From Gammaproteobacteria bacterium (GTDB lineage: Bacteria; Pseudomonadota; Gammaproteobacteria; PS1; Pseudothioglobaceae): a stretch of DNA of 11,238 nucleotides. The stretch lies in contig DNJI01000007.1 of NCBI GenBank assembly GCA_003489145.1, positions 1 to 11,238 on the forward strand, read 5' to 3'. A program made the position numbers and the translations under genes. Below the pieces are notes generated by a model. It worked only from the letters and a program-made list of their open reading frames with translations. It did not search any database and had not been told where the DNA came from. Position 1 is the first letter of the stretch, and every line of letters starts with the position of its first letter. Positions 1 through 6,360 of the stretch are shown here, piece by piece.

Positions 1-1007
1 TGACCTGGGTTTACTTAACCTATGGTGATGTGAGTGCGGTAACAGGTATTTTGTATGGCATTAAACCGGCAGTGACCGCCATTGTTTTGTTTGCCGCTTA
101 TCGTATTGGTTCTAAAGCTTTGTCGAATAATATATTGAGGGCAATAGCGGTGGCGGCCTTTATTGCGATTTTTGCACTTAAAATTCCCTTTCCTTATATT
201 GTTTTGAGTGCGGCACTGGTTGGCTTTTTAGGGGCAAAATTTTCACCAGATACCTTTAAAATGGGTGCGCATCATGGTGATGGTGAAACGGGCTATGGCC
301 CTGCATTAATTGATGACAACACGCCTGTACCTGATCACGCTAAATTTAAATGGTCTCGTCTGATTAGTTTTGCAGTGGTCGGTATAGGTATTGGCATATC
401 GGTAATGAGCTTGCTGAGCGATCCGGTGTTACATGATATGGGCGAGTTTTTTACTAAGGCAGCCATGGTAACTTTTGGTGGTGCTTATGCAGTACTGCCT
501 TATATTTATCAAGGCGGTGTTGATCAATATGCCTGGTTAACGAGCACGCAGATGATGGACGGTTTAGCGCTGGGTGAAACCACACCAGGACCGCTAATCA
601 TGGTGGTGGCCTTTGTGGGTTTTGTCGGTGCGTGGACTAAGGAAATTTTTGGTCCCGATGCTTTATTATTAGCGGGATTTGCTGGTGCGTCAGTTGCCAC
701 GTTGTTTACTTTCTTACCGTCATTTTTGTTTATCTTTTTAGGTGGGCCAGGGGTGGAGGCAACCAGAGGGGATCTTAAGTTTAGCGCACCACTTTCGGCA
801 GTGACTGCTGCTGTGGTGGGTGTGATTATCAATCTAGCGGTATTTTTTGCTAAAAATGTTTTATGGCCAAATGGAGCTGATTTAGATTGGGTGGCCACTT
901 TGATTGGTGTTGCAGCTTTCGTTGCTTTGTTTCGATTTAAAATCGGTATTATGAGTGTGATTGCTGCTTGCGCAGTTATTGGTTTGACGTTAACCGTATT
1001 GGTTTGA
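1..1007 (+). CDS. chrA: Chromate transporter (CHR family), C-terminal part, 5' end outside the window
   Basis: This is an inner-membrane anion transporter of the CHR family; characterised members export chromate, using its similarity to sulfate. The frame is open from base 3 (first full codon Thr), so about 334 residues are visible. Two-domain members are about 400-450 residues, so roughly 100 N-terminal residues, including most of the first CHR half, lie upstream. A GTG at 30 is internal, because the upstream residues (TWVYLTYGDV) continue the family pattern. The second CHR half starts near base 440, with an FGG motif (about 474-482) and a downstream PGP (about 585-593), both hallmarks of the family. 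Several long hydrophobic segments alternate with short loops, and a polar linker at about 240-350 separates the halves. The gene ends 27 nt before the next one. Family assignment is firm; chromate as the physiological substrate is inference. Confidence 0.9.
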   Translation, partial: TWVYLTYGDVSAVTGILYGIKPAVTAIVLFAAYRIGSKALSNNILRAIAVAAFIAIFALKIPFPYIVLSAALVGFLGAKFSPDTFKMGAHHGDGETGYGPALIDDNTPVPDHAKFKWSRLISFAVVGIGIGISVMSLLSDPVLHDMGEFFTKAAMVTFGGAYAVLPYIYQGGVDQYAWLTSTQMMDGLALGETTPGPLIMVVAFVGFVGAWTKEIFGPDALLLAGFAGASVATLFTFLPSFLFIFLGGPGVEATRGDLKFSAPLSAVTAAVVGVIINLAVFFAKNVLWPNGADLDWVATLIGVAAFVALFRFKIGIMSVIAACAVIGLTLTVLV

Positions 1008-1022
1008 ATGAATTAATCGTTG

Positions 1023-1028
1023 TATACT
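1023..1028 (+). promoter_or_regulatory. Putative -10 box (TATACT) placed for a leaderless start of the GDCCVxC gene
   Basis: TATACT matches the sigma-70 -10 consensus at 5 of 6 bases and ends 6 nt before the ATG at 1035, which would put the transcription start at or next to the A of the start codon. A poor -35-like TTGGTT lies at 999-1004, 18 nt upstream, inside the chrA end. No Shine-Dalgarno sequence is present. AT-rich DNA makes such boxes common, so this is tentative. Confidence 0.35.
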
Positions 1029-1034
1029 ATTGTT

Positions 1035-1238
1035 ATGAAAGTAACAATACGTGCAACCATTAGTTGTCCCTATTGCGGACATAAGCACCAAGAGGCGATG
1101 CCAAGCGATCATTGTTTGTATTTTTATCGTTGCACGGCGTGTGACAAAACCTTAAAACCAAAAAAAGGCGATTGCTGTGTATTTTGTTCGTATGCTGATC
1201 ATCCTTGCCCGCCAAAGCAAACAGAGCGACCTATTTAA
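1035..1238 (+). CDS. Small GDCCVxC-type cysteine-rich protein, 67 aa
   Basis: This small protein of unknown function belongs to the family named after its GDCCVxC motif, which is known in both cysteine and selenocysteine forms. Eight Cys are visible: CPYC (residues 11-14), CTAC (33-36), and GDCCVFC (45-51) followed by CPPK (58-61). The first two pairs resemble a zinc-ribbon knuckle arrangement; the last cluster looks redox- or metal-reactive, which is inference. All Cys codons are TGC or TGT, so this is the Cys form. ATG at 1035 was chosen because the next residues (MKVTIRATISCPYCG) match the family's usual N-terminus; a TTG at 1020 would add five residues. There is no Shine-Dalgarno sequence; a TATACT box ends 6 nt before the ATG. 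The last 8 nt overlap the end of leuS on the other strand. It follows chrA in the same direction, but no functional link is shown. Confidence 0.85.
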   Translation: MKVTIRATISCPYCGHKHQEAMPSDHCLYFYRCTACDKTLKPKKGDCCVFCSYADHPCPPKQTERPI

Positions 1239-3690
1239 CGACGATATTAACCAGTTTGTTTGGTACCACAATTACCTTGACCACGTTTTTCCCTTCAGTA
1301 AATTTAGCAACATTTTCATCGGTCAACGCCTGAGATTCTACTTGGGCTTTGTCCATATCGGCGCTTAGCATAAGCTTTGCTCGTAATTTACCATTCACTT
1401 GTACAACGATTTGCACCTCATCTTGTACTAGCGCTGTTTCATCAACCTTCGGCCAAGCCTCGTTAATAATGGCGGCCTCGTTGCCCAGTGCGTTCCATAA
1501 ATAATGGCAAATATGCGGTGTGATTGGGCTGAGTGATTTAAGGGTTATATCAATAGACTCCCTACGTACAGCCATCGATTGCTCGTCAGTGGCTGTGAAT
1601 TTAGCCAAGGCATTGCTAAGCTCCATTAGGGCAGCAATTGCCGTGTTGAAGGAGTGCCTACGTGACATATCGTCTGTAATCTTACTTAAGGTTTGATGGG
1701 TTTTTTGGCGTATATCTTTTTGCGCCTTGGTAAGTGTGTCAATGTTTAAGCTAGCAACAGTATGCGATTGAGCCTCTGAAATAAAATTTGAGACTAAGCG
1801 ATATATTTTATTAACAAAACGATAAGAACCTTCTAGGCCTGAATCACTCCATTCTAGATCTTGTGTTGGTGGTGCGGCAAACAAAATAAACAGACGGACC
1901 GTATCAGCACCATATTTGGCAATCATTTCTTGAGGGTCAACTGTATTGCCTTTTGACTTGCTCATTTTGGCACCATCTTTAAGCACCATGCCTTGTGTGA
2001 GTAGGTTTTTAAAAGGCTCGTTATATTTTATTAAACCTTCGTCGCGCAATAGTTTGTTAAAGAATCGAGCATACAATAAGTGTAGAATTGCATGCTCAAT
2101 GCCACCAATATACTGATCAACACCGCCGTTCGCTAGCCAATAGTCAGCGCGATCATCAAGCATAGCTGTTTCGTTGTCTTTGCTGGCATAACGGGCAAAG
2201 TACCAAGAAGATTCAAAAAAAGTATCAAACGTATCAGTTTCACGTTCAGCCTTGCCGCCACAGTTTGGGCAGTTAGTCTCGTAAAATTCTGGCATTTTTT
2301 TAATGGGTGATCCACCAGCATCGTCAAACTCAACATCCTCAGGTAGCTTAATAGGTAAGTCAGCTTCTGGTACAGCAACTGAGCCACAACTTGGACAATT
2401 GACAATTGGAATTGGGCAGCCCCAGTAACGTTGACGTGAAACACCCCAGTCACGCAAACGGAAGTTAGTCTTTTTCTCGCCCAAGTTATTGTTGGTTAAT
2501 GTGCTTGCAATCGCTTCAAACGCTTTATTGAAATCCATTCCATCAAATTCACCTGAGTTAAACAGAATGCCTTTGGTGGTAGTTGCACTTTTATCGATAC
2601 TCTCTTTTTCATTAACAACCTGTTTGATTTCAATGCCATATTTCTTAGCAAAATCGTAGTCACGTTCATCATGTGCAGGCACGCTCATGACTGCACCCGT
2701 ACCATAGCCCATGAGTACAAAGTTGGCGATCCAGATTGGTATGGCTTCGCCGGTGATTGGGTGTGCGCATTTCAACCCTGAATCAATGCCTTTCTTTTCC
2801 ATGGTCTCCATGGCGGCCTCTGTGGTTTCCATGGTCTTGCATTCTTCAATAAAGGCCTGCACATCGGTATTATTTTTTCCTGCTTCGAGCGCTAAAGTGT
2901 GTTCGGCAGCAACGGCTAAATAAGTAACACCCATGAGCGTGTCTGGGCGTGTGGTGTAGACTCTGAGTGCGTCGTTATCGTCTCGAGTGAAGTCAATTTC
3001 CAGGCCAACGGATTTTCCAATCCAGTTTTTTTGCATGGTTTTTACCGCTTCTGGCCAACCATCAAGCTCATCTAGCGAGCTGAGTAGCTCGTCTGCGTAA
3101 TCCGTAATACGCATAAACCATTGCGAGATTTCTTTTTTCTCAATCAGTGCGTCTGAGCGCCAACCACGCCCGTCAATTACTTGCTCGTTGGCCAACACGG
3201 TTTGGTCAACCGGATCCCAATTGACAATGGCGTTTTTCTTATAAACCAAGCCTTTTTTAAATAATTTAACAAAAAGCCACTGCTCCCAGCGATAGTATTT
3301 TGGATGACAGGTGGCAATTTCACGCGACCAATCGTAACCAAAGCCTAGCTCAATCAACTGGTTTTTCATGTAGTTGATGTTTTCATAGGTCCATTTAGCG
3401 GGGGCAACTTTATTTTTTAAGGCGGCGTTTTCTGCCGGCAGGCCAAACGCATCCCAGCCAATCGGTTGCATAACGTTTTTTCCCTGCATTTTCTGATAAC
3501 GAGAAATAACATCGCCAATACTGTAATTGCGTACATGGCCCATGTGTAGGCGTCCCGAAGGGTAGGGAAACATCGATAGGCAATAAAATTTTTCTTTGTC
3601 ATTGTCTTCAACAACTTCAAAAGATTGATTGTCTAGCCAATATTGTTGCGCTTGCTGCTCAATGGCTTGAGCATTGTATTCTGAATTCAT
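1231..3690 (-). CDS. leuS: Leucyl-tRNA synthetase
   Basis: This cytoplasmic class I aminoacyl-tRNA synthetase charges tRNA-Leu and edits mischarged products. The 819-residue protein is full length. It carries the HIGH-type signature HMGH (residues 49-52), a CP1 editing domain with the Thr-rich TTRPDT (246-251) and the editing Asp in AHDERDYDF (Asp341), and KMSKS (575-579) followed by the anticodon-binding helices and a C-terminal domain ending in VPNKLVNIVVK. Two CxxC pairs (432/435 and 474/477) form a zinc ribbon that E. coli LeuRS lacks. Only about five residues separate GMVL from KMSKS, so the roughly 50-residue leucine-specific insertion of the E. coli enzyme is missing, which accounts for most of the length difference (819 against 860). 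It lies 11 nt downstream of pyrD with no clear Shine-Dalgarno sequence, so it is probably translated from the pyrD transcript. Its stop overlaps the end of the convergent GDCCVxC gene. Confidence 0.98.
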   Translation of the reverse strand: MNSEYNAQAIEQQAQQYWLDNQSFEVVEDNDKEKFYCLSMFPYPSGRLHMGHVRNYSIGDVISRYQKMQGKNVMQPIGWDAFGLPAENAALKNKVAPAKWTYENINYMKNQLIELGFGYDWSREIATCHPKYYRWEQWLFVKLFKKGLVYKKNAIVNWDPVDQTVLANEQVIDGRGWRSDALIEKKEISQWFMRITDYADELLSSLDELDGWPEAVKTMQKNWIGKSVGLEIDFTRDDNDALRVYTTRPDTLMGVTYLAVAAEHTLALEAGKNNTDVQAFIEECKTMETTEAAMETMEKKGIDSGLKCAHPITGEAIPIWIANFVLMGYGTGAVMSVPAHDERDYDFAKKYGIEIKQVVNEKESIDKSATTTKGILFNSGEFDGMDFNKAFEAIASTLTNNNLGEKKTNFRLRDWGVSRQRYWGCPIPIVNCPSCGSVAVPEADLPIKLPEDVEFDDAGGSPIKKMPEFYETNCPNCGGKAERETDTFDTFFESSWYFARYASKDNETAMLDDRADYWLANGGVDQYIGGIEHAILHLLYARFFNKLLRDEGLIKYNEPFKNLLTQGMVLKDGAKMSKSKGNTVDPQEMIAKYGADTVRLFILFAAPPTQDLEWSDSGLEGSYRFVNKIYRLVSNFISEAQSHTVASLNIDTLTKAQKDIRQKTHQTLSKITDDMSRRHSFNTAIAALMELSNALAKFTATDEQSMAVRRESIDITLKSLSPITPHICHYLWNALGNEAAIINEAWPKVDETALVQDEVQIVVQVNGKLRAKLMLSADMDKAQVESQALTDENVAKFTEGKNVVKVIVVPNKLVNIVVK

Positions 3691-3701
3691 AAGAGTTTTA
3701 T

Positions 3702-4667
3702 TTATTTATCTGTATCGATGTCACACTGTGATATTGCTGAATTAAGCGTTAAGGTGCCAACCAGTTCGTCAATGCTGTTTAGTTTGTTGTCAATTAGGTA
3801 TTGACTAATGCCATCATTAATTTTATTGCACACCAGTGGGTCGTAAAACAGTGAAGTGCCAATACCAACTGTTGCACTACCAGCAATGATAAATTCTAGT
3901 GCGTCATTAACCGTGGTGATACCACCTTGACCAATAATGGGCACATTGTGGTGTTTACTCACTTGATAGACCTGGTGTACTTTTAATAATGCAATCGGCT
4001 TAATAGCCGGACCTGACAAGCCGCCTTGGTTGTTGCCAATAATAGGCTTGCGAGACTGGGTGTCAATGGCCATGCCCATTAGTGTGTTGATAACGGCGAG
4101 ACCATCAGTGCCCGCATCAATACAGCGTTGCGCGCTATGGGCAATGTCAGTTTGATTGGGTGAGAGCTTGGTAATTAGTGGTTTGGTGGTATTTTTACGG
4201 CAAAGTTCAACCACGCGGTAGGACATGTCAGGATCATTGCCAAAAGCAACACCACCCTCTTTAACATTCGGACACGAGATATTGATTTCAATAGCATCAA
4301 TATCAGTGTCATCAAAACGTTTGGCGATTTCCCCATATTCTTCAACCGAAGAGCCAGAAATATTGATAATAAACCGAGTTTCAGTTTTGTCTAGATTTGG
4401 CATAATGTCGTTAATCACCACATCGGTGCCCGGATTTTGCAAACCAATGGCGTTAATCATACCACTAGGGGTTTCTGTAACTCTATGTGGAATATTGCCA
4501 AGACGGGGCTCTAAGGTGGTTCCTTTGAGACAAATGGCACCAACATCAGCGTTAGAAAAACCCTGGATACGGGTGTATTCTTCACCAAACCCAACACAAC
4601 CAGAAAGTAAAACAATCGGCGAGTCTAGTGACATTCCACAGAATTTAGTTTTCAAGTTGTTATGCAT
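3702..4667 (-). CDS. pyrD: Dihydroorotate dehydrogenase, class 1B type
   Basis: This enzyme oxidises dihydroorotate to orotate, the fourth step of UMP synthesis. The 321-residue FMN TIM-barrel lacks the N-terminal membrane helix of the quinone-linked class 2 enzymes. The class 1B pattern is clear: SGCVGFGEEY (22-31), KGTTLEPRLGN (48-58), the catalytic-loop Cys132 in NISCPNVKEGG (129-139), KLSPNQTDI (167-175), GGLSGPAIKPIA (215-226), and the phosphate-binding GQGGI (246-250). Class 1B enzymes normally work as a heterotetramer with PyrK, an FAD/2Fe-2S subunit that passes electrons to NAD+. No pyrK is in this window. Typical family length is about 300-312 residues, so the C-terminal tail is slightly long. 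The ATG at 4665-4667 has no Shine-Dalgarno sequence; a perfect TATAAT lies 7 nt upstream. Divergent from bioD, and upstream of leuS in the same direction. Confidence 0.93.
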   Translation of the reverse strand: MHNNLKTKFCGMSLDSPIVLLSGCVGFGEEYTRIQGFSNADVGAICLKGTTLEPRLGNIPHRVTETPSGMINAIGLQNPGTDVVINDIMPNLDKTETRFIINISGSSVEEYGEIAKRFDDTDIDAIEINISCPNVKEGGVAFGNDPDMSYRVVELCRKNTTKPLITKLSPNQTDIAHSAQRCIDAGTDGLAVINTLMGMAIDTQSRKPIIGNNQGGLSGPAIKPIALLKVHQVYQVSKHHNVPIIGQGGITTVNDALEFIIAGSATVGIGTSLFYDPLVCNKINDGISQYLIDNKLNSIDELVGTLTLNSAISQCDIDTDK

Positions 4668-4674
4668 GGGTAGT

Positions 4675-4704
4675 ATTATACATTTTTGCTGTTAAAATTA
4701 TTAA
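4675..4704 (-). promoter_or_regulatory. Putative pyrD-leuS promoter with perfect -10, leaderless geometry
   Basis: Read on the minus strand, a consensus TATAAT occupies 4675-4680, with a weak -35-like TTAATA at 4699-4704 (4 of 6 matches, 18-nt spacer). Only 7 nt separate the -10 from the pyrD ATG, so transcription would start about one base before the codon and leave no room for a ribosome binding site. The -35 overlaps the expected start region of the opposite bioD transcript. Confidence 0.5.
4690..4698 (+). promoter_or_regulatory. Putative extended -10 promoter of bioD (TGTTAAAAT)
   Basis: TG, one base, then TAAAAT (4693-4698; 5 of 6 to consensus) forms an extended -10 element, which can work without a good -35; none is evident. 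The box ends 8 nt before the bioD ATG at 4707, so the transcript would start about 2 nt before the codon. The 39-nt space shared with pyrD thus seems to hold two back-to-back promoters. Confidence 0.4.
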
Positions 4705-4706
4705 CC

Positions 4707-5357
4707 ATGAAGGGATTGTTTATTAGTGGTAGCGGGACCGATGTTGGTAAAACATTTATTGCCAGCCACCTTATTCGAGCGTTGAGCTCTAATCACTGTG
4801 TTGTGGCGAGAAAGCCCATCGAAAGTGATTGTATAAAGACCCCGCAAGGCTTAACACCAAAAGATGCGGTTTTGTTGAACGATGCTTGTACTAATTCCGA
4901 GCCCATTGAGGATGTTTGTAATTATCGATTTGAGGCTTGTGTAAGCGGTGAAAAAGCAAGTATAGACCAAGGTGTTGAAGTCACACTAGAAGACTTGGTT
5001 GCTGCATCGCACCCGGCTAATGCAGCCGATTTTGTTGTTGTTGAGGGTGCGGGTGGGTTGTATTCTCCAATTGCGGCGCACCTGCTTAATGTCGATTTGG
5101 CAGCCGCGCTTGGGTTGCCCGCGGTGATTGTGGTTAAAGATGAATTGGGTGCAATTAATCAGGCGTTGCTAAGCTTACGCGCAGCCAAGGCACACAATCT
5201 TAATGTAATAATGCTGGTTTTAAATCAAATGAGCGTGAACAATCTAGACAATGCGCAAGCGATTCAAGCTTACACAAGCACCAAGGTGGTAGTCTTTCAT
5301 GAAGACAATCAAGACGAGTTTGCTAAAATAGCGCTTGCGTTAGTCGAGCAAAGTTAG
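4707..5357 (+). CDS. bioD: Dethiobiotin synthetase
   Basis: This cytoplasmic ATP-dependent carboxylase converts 7,8-diaminopelargonate and CO2 to dethiobiotin, the penultimate step of biotin synthesis. The 216-residue protein is close to the usual 220-230. Visible signatures are the P-loop GSGTDVGKT (residues 8-16), the substrate-binding RKPIES (Lys36, Ser40; equivalent to E. coli Lys37 and Ser41), VVEGAGGLYSP (111-121; the EGAGG Mg/nucleotide motif) and VLNQ (171-174), equivalent to the nucleotide-base segment. ATG 4707 was chosen because the family starts just before the beta-strand leading to the P-loop; a TTG at 4686 would add seven residues and start upstream of the predicted transcript start. 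No Shine-Dalgarno sequence is seen. It stands alone, without bioA, bioB, bioC or bioF in the window. Its last 18 nt overlap sspB. Confidence 0.95.
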   Translation: MKGLFISGSGTDVGKTFIASHLIRALSSNHCVVARKPIESDCIKTPQGLTPKDAVLLNDACTNSEPIEDVCNYRFEACVSGEKASIDQGVEVTLEDLVAASHPANAADFVVVEGAGGLYSPIAAHLLNVDLAAALGLPAVIVVKDELGAINQALLSLRAAKAHNLNVIMLVLNQMSVNNLDNAQAIQAYTSTKVVVFHEDNQDEFAKIALALVEQS

Positions 5358-5708
5358 GTTGGGTTTTTGCTCGTTGTTTTGATCTGCGATTTGAGCTTCT
5401 ACTTCGAAGAACATGCCTTCGCCATTTTCACCTGCATAGATGGTTAATATGGCGCTAGTAGGCACAGTAATCGTTTGAGTTTTTCCATCAAAGCGCGCTT
5501 TAAATGAGACGGTTTCGTTGCTGATTACCAAGGCACTGGTTGCTTCGCTGGCAATGTTAAGCACAATCTTTCCTTGCTGAATATAAGGGTTAGGAACAAC
5601 AACCCCCGCCTTTGAGCAGTCAACCAGGATGTGTGGCGTTAGCCCAGAATCCTCCATCCATTGATGATAGGCTCGAATCAAATAAGGCGCTACCGAGACT
5701 GTTGCCAT
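5340..5708 (-). CDS. sspB: ClpXP protease specificity-enhancing factor SspB
   Basis: SspB is a cytoplasmic adaptor that binds SsrA-tagged proteins and some other substrates and delivers them to ClpXP. The 122-residue protein has the substrate-binding domain over residues 7-105: PYLIRAYHQW (8-17), GLTPHILVD (22-30), GKIVLNIA (46-53), the FKARFDG strand (69-75), VPTSAILTIYAGENGEGMFFE (82-102). The E. coli protein is about 165 residues, with a long acidic linker before its ClpX-binding tail (ending ALRVVK). Here the linker is only about 15 residues and the tail reads KPNLTLLD, with an acidic last residue where the E. coli one is Lys. It starts 5 nt after the sspA stop without a clear Shine-Dalgarno sequence, so translational coupling is likely. 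The final 18 nt overlap bioD on the other strand. Confidence 0.95.
   Translation of the reverse strand: MATVSVAPYLIRAYHQWMEDSGLTPHILVDCSKAGVVVPNPYIQQGKIVLNIASEATSALVISNETVSFKARFDGKTQTITVPTSAILTIYAGENGEGMFFEVEAQIADQNNEQKPNLTLLD
5345..5380 (+). terminator. Intrinsic terminator of bioD, inside the sspB 3' end
   Basis: CGAGCAAA (5345-5352) and TTTGCTCG (5366-5373) form a perfect 8-bp stem with a 13-nt loop, followed on the plus strand by TTGTTTT (5374-5380). The left arm is in the last codons of bioD and the whole structure lies in the sspB coding sequence. On the minus strand the stem is followed by ACTAACGC, so it would not terminate sspAB. The large loop makes it moderate in strength. Confidence 0.55.
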
Positions 5709-5713
5709 AAGAT

Positions 5714-6346
5714 TTAGGCGTTGTATTCTTTCTCGCAGTCAGTCAGGCTTTGTTTAAAGCTGTCTTTGCTAAACAGTCGTTTAGCGTAGTCGTGAATTGG
5801 TTTCGCTTTAGCGCCTAAGTCAATGTTGAGTTTTTTAAGACGCCATAATAATGGTGCCAAACAAGCGTCAACAATGGTCATGACATCACTCTTAAAATAA
5901 GGCTGGTAAGCAAACAAAGGAATAAGCTCGATCAAGTTGCTTGATAGAATCTTACGCGCTTCGTTGGCTTCTTTTTTACTGCCAGTTTGGATGGTATTAA
6001 CCAACTCATACCAACAGCCAGTAGAGCGAGTAAATCTAAATATTAACAGGCGCTTTTCTGCTTTTTCGATAGGGTCAACAGGTAACAAAGGCGGAAACGG
6101 AAAGCGTTCATCTAAGTATTCAGTAATGACAGACAAGTCATACAGCACCATACCACGATCAAACAAAGTTGGCAAAGTTTGACAAGGGTTGAGCTCTAAA
6201 ATCTCTTCAGGCATTTGATCAATTTTTAAGTTCACCACCTCTCTTTCAATGTTTTTTTCTGCCATGATGAAACGCACTGCATGTGATTCCATTTCCTCGG
6301 CAGAGGCGTAAAGTGTGGTTGAAGCTGGATTGGGTTTGGTTAGCAT
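5714..6346 (-). CDS. sspA: Stringent starvation protein A (GST-fold, RNA polymerase-associated)
   Basis: SspA binds RNA polymerase and alters transcription during starvation and acid stress; it has a glutathione S-transferase fold but, in E. coli, no GST activity. The N-terminal thioredoxin-like half is seen in LNPCQTLPTL (with the cis-Pro) and VITEYLDERFP, which closely matches the E. coli IIMEYLDERFP segment; the helical C-terminal half contains YFKSD, VDACLAPLLWRL and SFKQSLTDCEKE. Two in-frame ATGs start the frame, at 6352 and 6346. AAGGA (6355-6359 on this strand) is 8 nt from the second ATG but only 2 nt from the first, so 6346 is chosen, giving 210 residues (E. coli 212). It forms an operon with sspB, 5 nt downstream, and follows the pet genes across a terminator-like hairpin. 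Confidence 0.93.
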   Translation of the reverse strand: MLTKPNPASTTLYASAEEMESHAVRFIMAEKNIEREVVNLKIDQMPEEILELNPCQTLPTLFDRGMVLYDLSVITEYLDERFPFPPLLPVDPIEKAEKRLLIFRFTRSTGCWYELVNTIQTGSKKEANEARKILSSNLIELIPLFAYQPYFKSDVMTIVDACLAPLLWRLKKLNIDLGAKAKPIHDYAKRLFSKDSFKQSLTDCEKEYNA

Positions 6347-6354
6347 AGTCATTA

Positions 6355-6359
6355 TCCTT
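6355..6359 (-). promoter_or_regulatory. Ribosome binding site deciding the sspA start
   Basis: AAGGA on the minus strand lies 8 nt from the ATG ending at 6346 and 2 nt from the ATG ending at 6352. The first spacing is ideal and the second too short, which favours the inner start. The site directly follows the T-tract of the upstream terminator. Confidence 0.65.
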
Positions 6360-6360
6360 A

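Noticed and set aside
524..898. A 124-codon open frame on the minus strand inside chrA
   Set aside because: It is a shadow of the membrane-protein codon pattern (rich in Thr, Ala, Pro and Lys) with no family resemblance and no start signal.
1212..1263. Inverted repeat CCAAAGCAAAC / GTTTGTTTGG at the GDCCVxC-leuS junction
   Set aside because: The arms pair with one bulged base across a 31-nt loop and no T-tract follows on either strand, so it is not a convincing terminator; the arms sit in coding sequence.
2133..2453. A 106-codon open frame within leuS in another frame of the same strand
   Set aside because: It covers the zinc-ribbon and catalytic region of LeuRS, which is clearly the real frame; there is no independent start signal.
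4225..4695. A 156-codon open frame on the plus strand inside pyrD
   Set aside because: It is antisense to a well-conserved enzyme across its catalytic motifs, resembles no family I recognise, and has no promoter or ribosome binding site.
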